Part shown: piece by piece, positions 7,283 through 16,181 of the stretch | How positions within the stretch are numbered: position 1 is the first letter of the stretch | How the letters are laid out: the number at the start of each line of letters is the position of its first letter | Assembly (NCBI RefSeq): GCF_900176255.2 | Contig: NZ_FXEG02000002.1 | Span: 992,001 to 1,056,000 of the forward strand | DNA from: Mycobacterium ahvazicum | Lineage (GTDB): Bacteria > Actinomycetota > Actinomycetes > Mycobacteriales > Mycobacteriaceae | Length of the DNA: 64,000 nucleotides | Reading direction: 5' to 3' | Notes under the pieces: model-generated | The model's input: the letters and a program-made list of their open reading frames with translations, nothing else | Databases searched by the model: none | What the model was told of the DNA's origin: nothing | Made by a program: the position numbers and the translations under genes

Positions 7283-8680
7283 TCAGATAACGACGACGCC
7301 CTCGGCGACGCCGATGGCCCGCAGGTCGCGGTACCAGCGTTCGACGGGGTGTTCTTTCGTGTAGCCGTGGCCGCCGAGTAGTTGCACGCCGTCCAGGCCG
7401 ATTTGCATGCCCTTGTCGGCGCCGATCCGCTTGGCCAGCGCGGCCTCGCGGATGAACGGAAGGCCTTGTTCGGCACGCGCGGCACCGCGCCAGGTGATCA
7501 GCCGCAGCCCGTCCAGCTCGATGGCGATGTTGGCGCACATGAACGCCACGGCCTGACGGCGAGCGACGGGCTCGCCGAACGCCTCGCGCTCCTTCACGTA
7601 CGGGATGACATAGTCGAGAACCGCGTGCGAGGTGCCGACCGCCAGCGCCGCCCAGCCCAGCCGGGACAGCGCTATCGCCTCGGAGTAGTCCTCATCGGTG
7701 GCTTCCTCCTCGCCGAGGCGGGCGTTCAGCGGCACCGACACCCCGGCGAGCTCGAGCTGACCCAGCGCGGCGGCCCGGATACCCATGCTTGGATCCGCCT
7801 TGACGGTAAGGCCTTTGGCGCCCGATTCGACGATGAACAGTGCGGGCTTGCCGTTCAATTGAGCGCCGACGATGAACAGCTCGGCATCGGCCGCGGCCGG
7901 GACCAACGACTTCACACCGTCGAGCCGGTACCCGCTCGGTGTGCGCACAGCGGTGGTCTTCAACCGGGTGGGGTCGAACAGCGGTTGGGGTTCGGCAATG
8001 GCCACGCAGGCCTGCGGGACATTCTCGCCGGCGAACTCGGGCAGATAGCTGGCTTGCTGGTCCGCGCTGCCCCAGTGGGTCAGCGCGGCTGCCACGCCAC
8101 CCGGCGCCAGGATGGGCAATGCCAACCCCATGTCGCCGTAGGCCAATGCCTCGGCCACCAGCACGTTGGTGACACTCGAGCGGTGTGCGGCGATGCCCTC
8201 GAAGTCCTCGGGGATGTTGATCGCGGTGATGCCGAGTTCGGCCGCCTTGGCGATCAAGTCGGGCCGGTAGCTCGCCGCCTCGTCGGCCTCGGGGGCCGCG
8301 GGCCGCAGCACCTCTTCGGCGAATTCCTCGAGGGTCTCGACGATCATCTTCTGTTCGTCGTCGGGCCGCAGGTCGTAGTAGTCCATGCCGCTGGACTTCA
8401 GCCGGGTGGGTCCACTGCGCAGGCTCTGGACTCGTTTGAACTGGCGGGAAGCGGCACCGGCGGTGGAAAAGATCGTCTTAGTGCCGTAGCGCAGGCCCCG
8501 GTTCATCGGGTCACGCAGGTGGTATTTGTCCAGAAATTCCTGGCCGACCAGCGGGGTAAGCAGCGCCAGGGTGATGTCGATCCCGGTGCGTCTGTGCGGT
8601 TGCATCCCGACGCCGGTGTTGCGTCCGCGCCGTTTTCCGCGCGGATGGGAAGTATTTGAGCCGGAGACAGTGTCCGTCAT
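7283..8680 (-). CDS. fadE24: acyl-CoA dehydrogenase-like subunit FadE24
   Basis: 465 residues, longer than usual because of a basic N-terminal extension of about 90 residues before the dehydrogenase core begins (DYYDLRPDDEQK). Corresponds to Rv3139. Where FadE23 has FEGT, this protein ends GVAEGVVVI and has no EGT motif, so it probably cannot provide the catalytic Glu. This fits the two-gene heterotetrameric FadE pairs of actinobacteria. fadE23/fadE24 of M. tuberculosis are known isoniazid-responsive genes. ATG 8680; a GAGG lies 8 bases upstream. A perfect 22-bp palindrome covering a likely -10 hexamer lies 41 bases before the start. Confidence 0.88.
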   Translation of the reverse strand: MTDTVSGSNTSHPRGKRRGRNTGVGMQPHRRTGIDITLALLTPLVGQEFLDKYHLRDPMNRGLRYGTKTIFSTAGAASRQFKRVQSLRSGPTRLKSSGMDYYDLRPDDEQKMIVETLEEFAEEVLRPAAPEADEAASYRPDLIAKAAELGITAINIPEDFEGIAAHRSSVTNVLVAEALAYGDMGLALPILAPGGVAAALTHWGSADQQASYLPEFAGENVPQACVAIAEPQPLFDPTRLKTTAVRTPSGYRLDGVKSLVPAAADAELFIVGAQLNGKPALFIVESGAKGLTVKADPSMGIRAAALGQLELAGVSVPLNARLGEEEATDEDYSEAIALSRLGWAALAVGTSHAVLDYVIPYVKEREAFGEPVARRQAVAFMCANIAIELDGLRLITWRGAARAEQGLPFIREAALAKRIGADKGMQIGLDGVQLLGGHGYTKEHPVERWYRDLRAIGVAEGVVVI

Positions 8681-8720
8681 TTCAGCAGCCTCTGTAGTTG
8701 GGGCGATGCAGTCAAGAGGC

Positions 8721-8742
8721 TATCTTACTCCGGAGTAAGATA
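8721..8742. promoter_or_regulatory. perfect 22-bp palindromic operator upstream of fadE24-fadE23
   Basis: The half-site TATCTTACTCC is followed immediately by its exact complement GGAGTAAGATA. On the minus strand the half contains TAAGAT, a plausible -10 hexamer for fadE24, so a bound repressor would block the promoter. Size and symmetry suit a TetR-family dimer pair. No regulator gene lies next to it, and the sequence does not match the KstR or KstR2 consensus as I know them. Confidence 0.7.
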
Positions 8743-8757
8743 AAGAGTGCTTGTTAG

Positions 8758-9540
8758 CTACTTCACACCGAGGCGGCGCAGCACATATTCGTGCAACAGG
8801 CCGTTCGTCGCCACGGCGTCGCCGCGATGAGGGCCCGCGATGCCATCCAGGCCGGTGAATGTCCCGCCGGCCTCGCGCACCAGGATGTCGAGTGCGGCCA
8901 GATCCCACACCGAGACTTCCGGTTCGGCCGCGATATCCACCGCACCCTCCGCGAGGAGGCAATATGAGAAGAAATCTCCATACGCCCGCACCCGCCATAC
9001 GGCGTCGGTCAGTTCGATGAGGTGGTCGCGCAGGCCGCGTTCGGCCCAACCCGACAGGCTGGAAAACGACAGGCTCGCCGAATCCAGTTGTGCCACCGAG
9101 GAAACCGACAAGCGCCGCGGCGCAGCGCCGTCGACCGAGGCGAATGCGCCCTGGCCGGCCGATGCCCACCACCGTCGTTGCAGCGCCGGCGCGCTTACCA
9201 CACCGACCACGGGCACACCGTCGTCGAGCAGCGCGATCAGGCTGGCCCACACCGGAACCCCGCGCACGAAATTCTTGGTGCCGTCGATCGGGTCGACGAT
9301 CCATTGCCGGCCGGCCAAGCTGGTTGTCCCGCCGAACTCCTCGCCGACGACGCTGTCGTCGGGTCGCTCGCGCGCCAGCACCTCGCGGACCTCGGATTCG
9401 ACCGCCCGGTCGGCGTCGGTCACCGGGGTCAGGTCCGGCTTGGTGTCGACGTGCAGGTCCAGCGCGCCGAACCGGTCGCGGGTCAGCATGTCCGCACGGT
9501 CGGCAAGTGCCATCGCCAATGCGAGATCGTCCTGACTCAT
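8758..9540 (-). CDS. hisN: histidinol-phosphate phosphatase / inositol monophosphatase family (HisN)
   Basis: 260 residues, equal to M. tuberculosis Rv3137 (HisN, histidinol-phosphatase of the inositol-monophosphatase fold) as I recall it. Metal-binding motifs are in order: GEEFGG, then DPIDGTKNF (two Asp and Thr that bind Mg2+), then [15 protein letters not shown] near the C-terminus. It would remove phosphate from L-histidinol phosphate in histidine synthesis; other family members act on inositol phosphates, so this assignment rests on synteny with fadE24. The start is ATG 9540; the longer open frame upstream shows no good start signal. Confidence 0.82.
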   Translation of the reverse strand: MSQDDLALAMALADRADMLTRDRFGALDLHVDTKPDLTPVTDADRAVESEVREVLARERPDDSVVGEEFGGTTSLAGRQWIVDPIDGTKNFVRGVPVWASLIALLDDGVPVVGVVSAPALQRRWWASAGQGAFASVDGAAPRRLSVSSVAQLDSASLSFSSLSGWAERGLRDHLIELTDAVWRVRAYGDFFSYCLLAEGAVDIAAEPEVSVWDLAALDILVREAGGTFTGLDGIAGPHRGDAVATNGLLHEYVLRRLGVK

Positions 9541-9730
9541 GCCAGCAGTCCTACCACGGGCCGGCCCGCGTCCGTCATCCCCGGGTTGCGCGGAAACGGC
9601 GTGACGATGCCGACCGGGAGGCAAACACACCGTGGTGCTCTGGTCGGCGCCCAGCTCCAACAGCGTTTTGCAGATAACGCAATTGCAACGACGCCGGGCT
9701 TCGGGTTTGGCCGCTGCACGGCGCGCTGCC

Positions 9731-9750
9731 GAAGGGACCTTCGGCCCTAA
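9731..9750 (+). promoter_or_regulatory. DosR/DevR-type box upstream of tgs1
   Basis: GAAGGGACCTTCGGCCCTAA fits the conserved core GGGnC-N4-GnCCC exactly and the full 20-base consensus TTSGGGACTWWAGTCCCSAA at 13 positions. It ends 75 bases before the tgs1 ATG. tgs1 of M. tuberculosis is a strongly DosR-induced gene, which supports the call. Confidence 0.65.
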
Positions 9751-9825
9751 CGGCGCACCGTCTCGCGACGAATGATGTTACTACGAGTTGCAGATAAGCC
9801 CCGCGCAGCTGGAAGGTCGCTGATC

Positions 9826-11214
9826 ATGAACCGCCTGACGACACTGGAAGCCGGTTTCCTCAAAGCCGAAGACGCCGATGCGCGGGTCAGCTTGGCCATC
9901 GGGGGACTGTCGGTCATCGAAGGCCCGGCGCCGGACCAGGGCGCGCTGATGTCGGCGTTCGCCGAACGCATACGCGCCTGCCCCCGCATGGGACAACGGT
10001 TGCGGTTGCGGCTGTTCGACCTCGGCGCTCCGCAGTGGGTGGACGACCTCGGCTTCGACATCGGCCGGCACGTGCGGCGTGTTGCGCTGCCGCAGCCCGG
10101 AGGCGACCAGGAGTTGTTCCGGGTGGTCGCCGATCTGATGGCCAGGCGTCTGGACCGCGATCGGCCGTTGTGGGAGATCTGGGTAGTCGAAGGTCTTAGC
10201 GACGGTCGATGGGCGATGCTGACCAAGATCCACCACTGCATGGCCGATGGGATCGCGGCCACACATATGCTCGCCGGACTGTGTGATGACGGCGTCAGTG
10301 ACAGGTTTGCCCCGCATATCGGTCCGGCGAAAGACGCGAAAACGCATGCGGCAGAAGTCAACCCGCTGGCGATTCTGGGCGCGTTGTGGAGCGCGTCGAC
10401 CTCGGTGGCTGCCGGCGCCGCGCGAGCGGCCCTGGGCGCCGCGGAAATCGCCACCGGTCTGCTGCGCTCGGATCCGTCACCACTGAACGGACGGATCGGA
10501 GATTTACGTCGATACAGCGGCGCGCGAGTGCCGCTGGCCGACATCGAGAAAGTATGCACGGCGTTTGACGTAACCATCAATGATGTTGCGCTGGCGGCAA
10601 TTACGGAAAGCTATCGCAACGTCCTGGTCAAGCGTGGCGAGCGATTGCAGCCCGGTTCGTTGCGCACCTTGGTGCCGGTGTCGATGCGGTCCGCCGATGC
10701 GTTCGACAAGACCGACAACCGGGTGTCGGTGATGCTTGCGGAGTTGCCGATCGACGAGGAGAACCCGGTGCAGCGGCTGCGCATCGTGCATTCGCGGTTG
10801 GGCCGGACGAAGGCCGGTGGACAACGTCAGGCCGGAAACGCGTTCGTGGCCATGGCCAATCGCATTCCGTTCGCGTTGGCCGGCTGGGCGCTCGGGTTTC
10901 TGACGCGACTGCCACAACGCGGCGTCGCCACGCTGGCCACCAACGTCCCGGGTCCGCGGCGCCCCCTGCGGGTGATGGGCAACAAGGTGCTGGGCGTGTT
11001 CCCGGTCCCACCCATCGCGATGCAACTGCGAACCGGCGTCGCGATGCTCAGCTACGCCGACGACCTATTTATAGGAATCCTTGCCGACTATGACGAGGTG
11101 GCCGACGTCGACGAGCTGACCCGCGGGATCGAAGCCGCGGTGGCTCGCCTGGTGGCCATCAGCAAGCGGCGCAAGGCTCATTACGCCCGCGGACCGCTGT
11201 CCCTGGTCGTGTGA
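9826..11214 (+). CDS. tgs1: triacylglycerol synthase Tgs1 (WS/DGAT)
   Basis: 462 residues against 463 for M. tuberculosis Tgs1 (Rv3130c), and recognisable throughout (MNRLTTLEAGFLKAED opening, KRRK...LSLVV end). It transfers an acyl-CoA acyl group to diacylglycerol to make storage triacylglycerol during hypoxia and dormancy. The catalytic HHxxxDG motif appears as HHCMADG at residues 136-142, and the conserved ATNVPGPRRPL block lies near residue 380. The ATG at 9826 has GGAAGG about ten bases upstream; the open frame reaches 54 bases further but without a signal. A DosR-type box upstream predicts induction by hypoxia and nitric oxide. Confidence 0.93.
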   Translation: MNRLTTLEAGFLKAEDADARVSLAIGGLSVIEGPAPDQGALMSAFAERIRACPRMGQRLRLRLFDLGAPQWVDDLGFDIGRHVRRVALPQPGGDQELFRVVADLMARRLDRDRPLWEIWVVEGLSDGRWAMLTKIHHCMADGIAATHMLAGLCDDGVSDRFAPHIGPAKDAKTHAAEVNPLAILGALWSASTSVAAGAARAALGAAEIATGLLRSDPSPLNGRIGDLRRYSGARVPLADIEKVCTAFDVTINDVALAAITESYRNVLVKRGERLQPGSLRTLVPVSMRSADAFDKTDNRVSVMLAELPIDEENPVQRLRIVHSRLGRTKAGGQRQAGNAFVAMANRIPFALAGWALGFLTRLPQRGVATLATNVPGPRRPLRVMGNKVLGVFPVPPIAMQLRTGVAMLSYADDLFIGILADYDEVADVDELTRGIEAAVARLVAISKRRKAHYARGPLSLVV

Positions 11215-11219
11215 GCGCG

Positions 11220-11648
11220 TCAGGCAAACGATGCGTTCGGATCGGGTTCCGGCCCAAATGTGAAGTGACGCCCCGTGATATCTGTCGGGGTAACCCGGAC
11301 GTAATGCTTCTTGACGGTCGCCGTCCACGGCATCAGCTCGGCGCGGTCGGCGCGCTCGATGTCCGCCGCGGTCTTCAGCACTCGAGCGCGGCCCCGGACG
11401 ATCACGCTCCAGCCTTCGGCGACGTCGTGGTCGTCGGCCTCGAATACCACCACGCTGTTCCCCACGGCGGAGAACAACTTGGTGCCCTCGGCGGTGCGGA
11501 ACAGCACGGTTCGGTCTTGCACCGCATAGTTCACCGGGAAGATCTCGGGTTCGCCGGCGAAACTAGTCACCAGTCGGCCCAAGGCGACGCCGCTCAGCCT
11601 GCGCCAACTCTCGTCCTCCGACAAAACGACCGCGGGCTCATCCGTCAT
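11220..11648 (-). CDS. pyridoxamine 5'-phosphate oxidase-fold flavoprotein
   Basis: 142 residues. Single split-barrel domain: GRLVTSFAGEPEIFPVNYAV then FRTAEGTKL and VIVRGRARVL are the usual strands and flavin-contacting segments of the PNPOx-like superfamily, whose mycobacterial members bind FMN, F420 or heme. It is convergent with tgs1, five bases apart, and in M. tuberculosis the DosR-regulated Rv3129 of the same fold sits next to tgs1, so this is probably its counterpart. The ATG at 11648 was preferred over the GTG nine bases upstream because GGAAAGG has suitable spacing only to the ATG. Substrate unknown. Confidence 0.72.
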   Translation of the reverse strand: MTDEPAVVLSEDESWRRLSGVALGRLVTSFAGEPEIFPVNYAVQDRTVLFRTAEGTKLFSAVGNSVVVFEADDHDVAEGWSVIVRGRARVLKTAADIERADRAELMPWTATVKKHYVRVTPTDITGRHFTFGPEPDPNASFA

Positions 11649-11721
11649 CGACCTCACCTTTCCTCGGGCGCGCCAGTACCCATGACGCTACGGCGAATCC
11701 GGGTGGGACAGTAGGGTCCTA

Positions 11722-11734
11722 GGTCAATTTGACC
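11722..11734. promoter_or_regulatory. inverted repeat GGTCAA-T-TTGACC in a divergent promoter region
   Basis: Six-base perfect inverted repeat around one base, midway between the divergent PNPOx-like gene and the 11767 membrane protein. It may be an operator for either. A weaker GGGAC-containing DosR-like half site lies just beside it near 11705. Confidence 0.3.
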
Positions 11735-11754
11735 GTACATCGCCCCGGCCGTCC

Positions 11755-11760
11755 TACCAT
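11755..11760 (+). promoter_or_regulatory. leaderless -10 element TACCAT
   Basis: TACCAT is followed by six bases and the GTG at 11767, matching the TAnnnT leaderless arrangement seen at several genes in this window, and it decides that start codon. Confidence 0.5.
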
Positions 11761-11766
11761 GGCGAC

Positions 11767-12096
11767 GTGTGGGAATTCGCGCTGTTACTTCTGCTCGTCG
11801 TGGTGCTGGCGGGATTTCTCGCTCAGCGGTTCATTCCGCGCGGCCCGCGGGGGGAGTCGCTGCGCGGCACGTTGCTGGTGACCGGGGTGAGCCCGCGGCC
11901 CGACGTCACCGGCGAGCAGTACGTCACCATCACCGGTGTGATCAACGGACCCACCGTCAACGAATATCCCGTCTACTGGCGGATGGTGGTCGACGTCGAT
12001 CGTTGGCCGAGCATGGGCGAACTGCACGAGGTGGTGTATTCCTCGAAGAATCCGGACAACTGGAAGTTCGCTCCGCCCGAATCTCCTGCGGGCTAG
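11767..12096 (+). CDS. small membrane-anchored protein of unknown function
   Basis: 109 residues: a single N-terminal transmembrane helix (residues about 3-20, rich in Leu/Val) followed by a basic stretch (RFIPRGPRGES) and a predicted beta-rich domain of about 80 residues (TGEQYVTITGVINGP...EYPVYWRMVVDVD). By the positive-inside rule the basic segment, and therefore the domain, lies in the cytoplasm. I do not recognise a named family. The GTG start is supported by a leaderless -10 element six bases upstream. Confidence 0.7.
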   Translation: MWEFALLLLLVVVLAGFLAQRFIPRGPRGESLRGTLLVTGVSPRPDVTGEQYVTITGVINGPTVNEYPVYWRMVVDVDRWPSMGELHEVVYSSKNPDNWKFAPPESPAG

Positions 12097-12313
12097 TCGC
12101 CCACACCCACCCGCCGGCGGGCGCGTCAGTCGCTCTCGGTAGGGGGCCAGGCCCCGAAAAAGACGAAACCCGTTGTGTCACAAACCTCGTGGATGATAGA
12201 GGGTATGGCGCTCGGCGTCGACGGCCCAGTAGCTGCCGCGCCGGCGGATCAAGGGTGCTCGCACGATTGACGACCTCGCTTGCTTTGTGGGTGGCAGGTG
12301 GCATTCTGATGTC

Positions 12314-12517
12314 ATGGCGGACAAGGACATCGAGCGCATCCGGGCAACAAGCGCTCTGCAAGTGATCAGGCAGCACCCCGTCCTGGTGCTGTTCGCGGTG
12401 TCGCCGGCGCTTGCGGTGCTGGGCGTCATCTGGTGGCTGGCCGGCGCGGGCTGGGCAATCGCCGCGGCGATCGTCCTGCTGCTCGCAAGCGCGGGCATCA
12501 TCGTCTTCCGCGGCTAG
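12314..12517 (+). CDS. small two-helix membrane protein
   Basis: 67 residues. A short charged N-terminus (MADKDIERIRATSAL) precedes two closely spaced hydrophobic helices (about residues 22-40 and 42-65) separated by a turn (AGAGW), giving a hairpin in the membrane. It stops at a Gly-rich terminus convergent with fprA. No family is recognised. The ATG is preceded at six bases by CATTCT, a degenerate leaderless -10. Codon third positions are G/C-biased as in neighbouring genes, which favours a real gene. The 217 bases upstream hold only a short GC-rich hairpin near 12140. Confidence 0.65.
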   Translation: MADKDIERIRATSALQVIRQHPVLVLFAVSPALAVLGVIWWLAGAGWAIAAAIVLLLASAGIIVFRG

Positions 12518-12559
12518 GTCGAGTTCAGCCCCATCGCGAATGCGCCAACAGGCCTGCGA

Positions 12560-13921
12560 TCAGCCGTGGCCGATGCGCAGCAGGTCGGTGAGATTCGGCA
12601 GTTTGACGCGGGGACGCCCGTGCGATTCGCCGGCCGCCCGCTCATGGGCGTCGATGATGTCCCAGTGAGCCGAGGTGACCAGCTTCGGTTGGCGCGAGGC
12701 CAGCCAGTCGGCCAATTTGTCGGCATGGTCGTCTGGGAAGGTGACCAGTTCGTCGGCGGCGGTCAAATCGTTGATCAGGGTGTCGACGGTGTCCTGGGAG
12801 TCCTTCTTATTGGTGCCGATGACGCCGGTCGGCCCCCGCTTGATCCACCCGACCACGTATTCATTGCGGCTGCCCTCGACCCGGCCGTCGGTGTTGGGGA
12901 TGGTCGCGGTCTTGTCGTCAAAGGGCAATCCCGGGGTGGGCATGCCGCGATAGCCGACCGAGCGCACCACCAGCTGAGCCGGCAGCTCCTCGCGCTCCCC
13001 GGTGTCCTTGGCCGACACCCGTCCGCTCTGGTCCGCGACCAACTCGTTGCGGCCGAGGACGATGCCCTCCACCCTCTCGTCGCCCTTGATCTCGATCGGA
13101 GAGGTCAGGAACCTGAACACCATGCGCCGGTGTCCCGGGCGGGGTTCGCGGTTGGCGTAGTCGCGCAGCACCTTGATGTTCTGTTTCGTGGTCTTGCCGG
13201 CGGCCTCGGCGTCTTCGTCGCTGATGCCCTCCAGCTGCGCGGGATCGACGATGACGTCGACCCCTTCGAGGTCGGCCAGCTCGCGCAATTCCAGCGTGGT
13301 GAACGCGGCCTCCAAGGGCCCGCGCCGGCCCACGATCACCACTTCTTCCACGCCGCATGGGCGCAGGGATTCCAGCGCGTGATCAGCGATATCGGTCTCG
13401 GCCAGCGCGCCGGGGTCGGTGATCAGGATGCGGGCGACGTCGAGGGCCACATTGCCGTTGCCAATGACGATCGCGCGGGCCCCCGACAGATCCGGGGTCG
13501 CGCTCTCGAAGTGCGGATGGGCGTTGTACCAGCCCACGAACTCGACGGCGGCCATGCTGCCCGCCAGCTCTTCGCCGGGAATCTGCAACGACCGATCCGA
13601 TTGCGCCCCGATCGCATAAATCACGGCGTGGTAGCGCTCGCCAAGTTCGGCGGGAGCCACGTGCTCACCCACCGCCACGTTGCCGAAGAACCGGAAGCGG
13701 GGATCGCCGGCGATCTTTTCGAACTGCTTGCTGATCGACTTGATCTTGGGGTGGTCGGGTGCCACGCCCGAGCGCACCAGTCCCCACGGCGTCGGCAACA
13801 TCTCGAGCATGTCGACCGCGACATCGATCTCATCGGAGTTATCGGCAGCCTTCAGCAAAGATGCTGCGGCGAAGAACCCCGATGGTCCGGAGCCGACGAT
13901 GGCGACATGAAATCGACGCAT
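12560..13921 (-). CDS. fprA: NADPH-ferredoxin reductase FprA
   Basis: 453 residues, adrenodoxin-reductase-type flavoprotein matching M. tuberculosis FprA (Rv3106) from the N-terminal FAD loop VGSGPSGFFAA (residues about 8-18) to the LLRIG end. NADPH-binding loop IGNGNVALDVAR is near residue 158, and the conserved GWIKRGPTGVIGTNK block lies near residue 355. It passes electrons from NADPH to ferredoxins that feed P450s and other enzymes; a P450 gene is present in this window but far away. ATG 13921 has GAAGG seven bases upstream; a TTG two codons earlier is less likely. Divergent from prfB. Confidence 0.94.
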   Translation of the reverse strand: MRRFHVAIVGSGPSGFFAAASLLKAADNSDEIDVAVDMLEMLPTPWGLVRSGVAPDHPKIKSISKQFEKIAGDPRFRFFGNVAVGEHVAPAELGERYHAVIYAIGAQSDRSLQIPGEELAGSMAAVEFVGWYNAHPHFESATPDLSGARAIVIGNGNVALDVARILITDPGALAETDIADHALESLRPCGVEEVVIVGRRGPLEAAFTTLELRELADLEGVDVIVDPAQLEGISDEDAEAAGKTTKQNIKVLRDYANREPRPGHRRMVFRFLTSPIEIKGDERVEGIVLGRNELVADQSGRVSAKDTGEREELPAQLVVRSVGYRGMPTPGLPFDDKTATIPNTDGRVEGSRNEYVVGWIKRGPTGVIGTNKKDSQDTVDTLINDLTAADELVTFPDDHADKLADWLASRQPKLVTSAHWDIIDAHERAAGESHGRPRVKLPNLTDLLRIGHG

Positions 13922-14090
13922 ACCCAAGCCTTCTGTCCATGCCCGGCCGCGACGCTAGGGGCTGAGAGTGGCTGGGCGTCGCAGTCGCGGGCGCACACGA
14001 TGGTGATTCGATGCTAGACGGTGGACCCCGGCTGGTGGTCAAAGTGCCGCGCGTCGCGACCTGAGCATTCGCTGCCGACCAGCGCGCCGG

Positions 14091-14096
14091 TAACGT
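14091..14096 (+). promoter_or_regulatory. -10 element TAACGT of prfB
   Basis: TAACGT lies eight bases before the GTG at 14105, a spacing expected for a leaderless or nearly leaderless transcript, and supports the GTG as the prfB start. Confidence 0.45.
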
Positions 14097-14104
14097 GGTC
14101 GGCT

Positions 14105-15211
14105 GTGGAACCCGACCGTCAAGCCGATATCGCCGCCCTCGACTCCGCCCTGACCACGGTGGAGAGGGTGCTCGATGTGGACGGTCTGCGCAGCCGCATC
14201 GAGAAGCTCGAACACGAGGCGTCCGATCCCAAGCTGTGGGACGACCAGGCCAACGCGCAGCGGGTGACCAGCGAGTTGTCACACACCCAGGGCGAGCTGC
14301 GCCGCATCGAGCAGTTGCGGCAACGGGTCGACGATCTGCCGGTGCTCTACGAGCTGGCCGCCGAGGAGGGCGGTGCCGACGAGCTGGCCGAAGCGGACGC
14401 CGAGCTGAAGGCGCTGCGTGCCGACATCGAAGCCGCCGAGGTGCGCACCCTGCTGTCGGGCGAGTACGACGAGCGCGAGGCGCTGGTGACCATCCGCTCC
14501 GGCGCGGGCGGGGTGGACGCCGCGGACTGGGCCGAGATGCTGATGCGGATGTATATCCGGTGGGCCGAGCAACACCACTACGGCGTCGAGGTGTTCGACA
14601 CGTCCTACGCCGAAGAGGCCGGCATCAAAAGCGCCACCTTCGCCGTCCATGCGCCGTTTGCCTACGGCACGTTGTCGGTGGAGCAGGGCACGCATCGGCT
14701 GGTGCGCATCAGCCCGTTCGACAACCAAAGCCGGCGCCAGACGTCGTTCGCCGAAGTCGAGGTGCTGCCGGTGGTGGAGACCACCGACCACATCGATATT
14801 CCGGAAGGCGATCTGCGCGTCGACGTGTACCGGTCCAGCGGTCCGGGCGGCCAGTCGGTGAACACCACCGACTCGGCGGTTCGACTCACCCACATCCCGA
14901 CCGGTATCGTCGTGACTTGCCAGAACGAAAAGTCGCAATTGCAGAACAAAGTTGCGGCGATGCGGGTTCTCCAAGCAAAGTTGTTGGAGCGCAAGCGTTT
15001 AGAAGAACGTGCTGAGCTGGATGCGCTCAAAGGTGATGGCGGCAGCTCCTGGGGTAACCAGATGCGGTCCTACGTATTGCATCCGTATCAGATGGTCAAG
15101 GATCTGCGGACCGAGTACGAAGTCGGCAATCCGGCGGCCGTATTGGACGGAGACATCGACGGGTTCCTGGAAGCTGGGATCCGGTGGCGCAACCGAAAAG
15201 ATGACGACTAA
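14105..15211 (+). CDS. prfB: peptide chain release factor 2 (RF2)
   Basis: 368 residues. RF2 recognises UGA and UAA stop codons and triggers peptide release. The stop-codon-reading tripeptide SPF is at residues 203-205 (RISPFDNQ) and the peptidyl-transferase GGQ at 248-250 ([10 protein letters not shown]). The GTG start gives the expected N-terminus; the longer open frame adds 28 residues that look non-coding. There is no in-frame UGA early in the gene, so the autoregulatory +1 frameshift of E. coli prfB is absent. The mechanosensitive-channel gene starts inside the last codons, beginning an operon of prfB, mscS-type, Pro-rich membrane protein, ftsE, ftsX and smpB. Confidence 0.95.
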   Translation: MEPDRQADIAALDSALTTVERVLDVDGLRSRIEKLEHEASDPKLWDDQANAQRVTSELSHTQGELRRIEQLRQRVDDLPVLYELAAEEGGADELAEADAELKALRADIEAAEVRTLLSGEYDEREALVTIRSGAGGVDAADWAEMLMRMYIRWAEQHHYGVEVFDTSYAEEAGIKSATFAVHAPFAYGTLSVEQGTHRLVRISPFDNQSRRQTSFAEVEVLPVVETTDHIDIPEGDLRVDVYRSSGPGGQSVNTTDSAVRLTHIPTGIVVTCQNEKSQLQNKVAAMRVLQAKLLERKRLEERAELDALKGDGGSSWGNQMRSYVLHPYQMVKDLRTEYEVGNPAAVLDGDIDGFLEAGIRWRNRKDDD

Positions 15212-16181
15212 TACAACTCTTGTTGCTATCGCGATGACGCAGCCGTGGCACAACTTTTGGCGCGGTCACATCGGAGGCTGGATTCTCGACCAGGGCCTGC
15301 GCGTCGTCATGTTGCTGATCGCGTCGGTGCTCGCGGTCCGCTTCGTGACCTGGGTGGCCCAGCAGGTCACCCGGCAGCTCGACGTGGGCTTCGCCGAGAG
15401 CGACGCCTTGGTGCGCTCGGAGGCGACCAAGCACCGCCAGGCGGTGGCCTCGGTGATTCAGTGGGTGTCGATCGTCCTGATCGCGATCTGGGGTGTCGTC
15501 CAGATCAGCGACGTGCTGAACTTTTCCGTCGGCGGCCTGGTCGCGCCCGCCACCGTCATCGGTGCGGCGCTGGGTTTCGGTGCTCAGCAGCTGGTCAAGG
15601 ATCTGCTCTCCGGTTTTTTCATCATCGTCGAGAAGCAGTACGGCTTCGGTGACCTGGTCTCGCTGACCGTGGCCGGGGTCAACGCCGAGGCGCGCGGCAC
15701 GGTGGAGAACGTGACGCTGCGGGTGACCCGGCTGCGTTCGTCGGACGGCGAGCTGTTCACCATCCCCAACGGTCAGATCGTCAAGACCGTCAACCTGTCC
15801 AAGGACTGGGCGCGAGCGGTGATCGACATCCCGGTCTCCACCAGCGCCGACCTCAACCGGGTCAACGAGGTTCTGCACGACGTGTGCGACCACGCCATGG
15901 ACAATCCGTTGCTGGGCGAGTTGCTGCTGGACGCACCGACCCTGATGGGCCTGGAAAGCATTGAGGTGGACACGGTCACGCTGCGCATGGTGGCCCGCAC
16001 GCTGCCCGGCAAACAGTTCGAGGCCGGCCGACAGCTGCGGGTGCTGATCATGCGGGCACTCGCCGGCGCCGGCATCGTCACCACGGCCGACGCGACGGTC
16101 AGCGTCGTTCAGGACGAAGCCAGCGTGGCGCAGTCCGCCGAAGAGCCGGATGAGCTCGCGCACGAGTCGGTGACGAAGTGA
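15201..16181 (+). CDS. MscS-family mechanosensitive ion channel
   Basis: 326 residues, counterpart of Rv3104c. Transmembrane helices near residues 28-45, 72-95 and 100-125. The last is the MscS pore helix, Gly/Ala-rich ([26 protein letters not shown]), followed by the beta-domain segment [12 protein letters not shown] and IPNGQIV. It should open under membrane tension to release solutes. The ATG at 15201 overlaps the end of prfB by 11 bases; an in-frame ATG at 15234 is the alternative. The stop overlaps the next start (GTGA), indicating translational coupling. Confidence 0.9.
   Translation: MTTNTTLVAIAMTQPWHNFWRGHIGGWILDQGLRVVMLLIASVLAVRFVTWVAQQVTRQLDVGFAESDALVRSEATKHRQAVASVIQWVSIVLIAIWGVVQISDVLNFSVGGLVAPATVIGAALGFGAQQLVKDLLSGFFIIVEKQYGFGDLVSLTVAGVNAEARGTVENVTLRVTRLRSSDGELFTIPNGQIVKTVNLSKDWARAVIDIPVSTSADLNRVNEVLHDVCDHAMDNPLLGELLLDAPTLMGLESIEVDTVTLRMVARTLPGKQFEAGRQLRVLIMRALAGAGIVTTADATVSVVQDEASVAQSAEEPDELAHESVTK

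Noticed and set aside
7382-8659. 425-codon plus-strand frame opposite fadE24
   Set aside because: Shadow of fadE24; no ribosome site and no recognisable domain.
11704-11720. Second DosR box upstream of the PNPOx-like gene
   Set aside because: GGGAC is present but the right half (GGGTC) does not match GnCCC at the right spacing; at best a half site.
12566-14017. 483-codon plus-strand open frame opposite fprA
   Set aside because: It is the antisense shadow of fprA; composition is His/Gln/Arg-rich with no family motif, typical of high-GC antisense frames.
14105-14200. Programmed +1 frameshift in prfB
   Set aside because: The frame is continuous with no early in-frame TGA.
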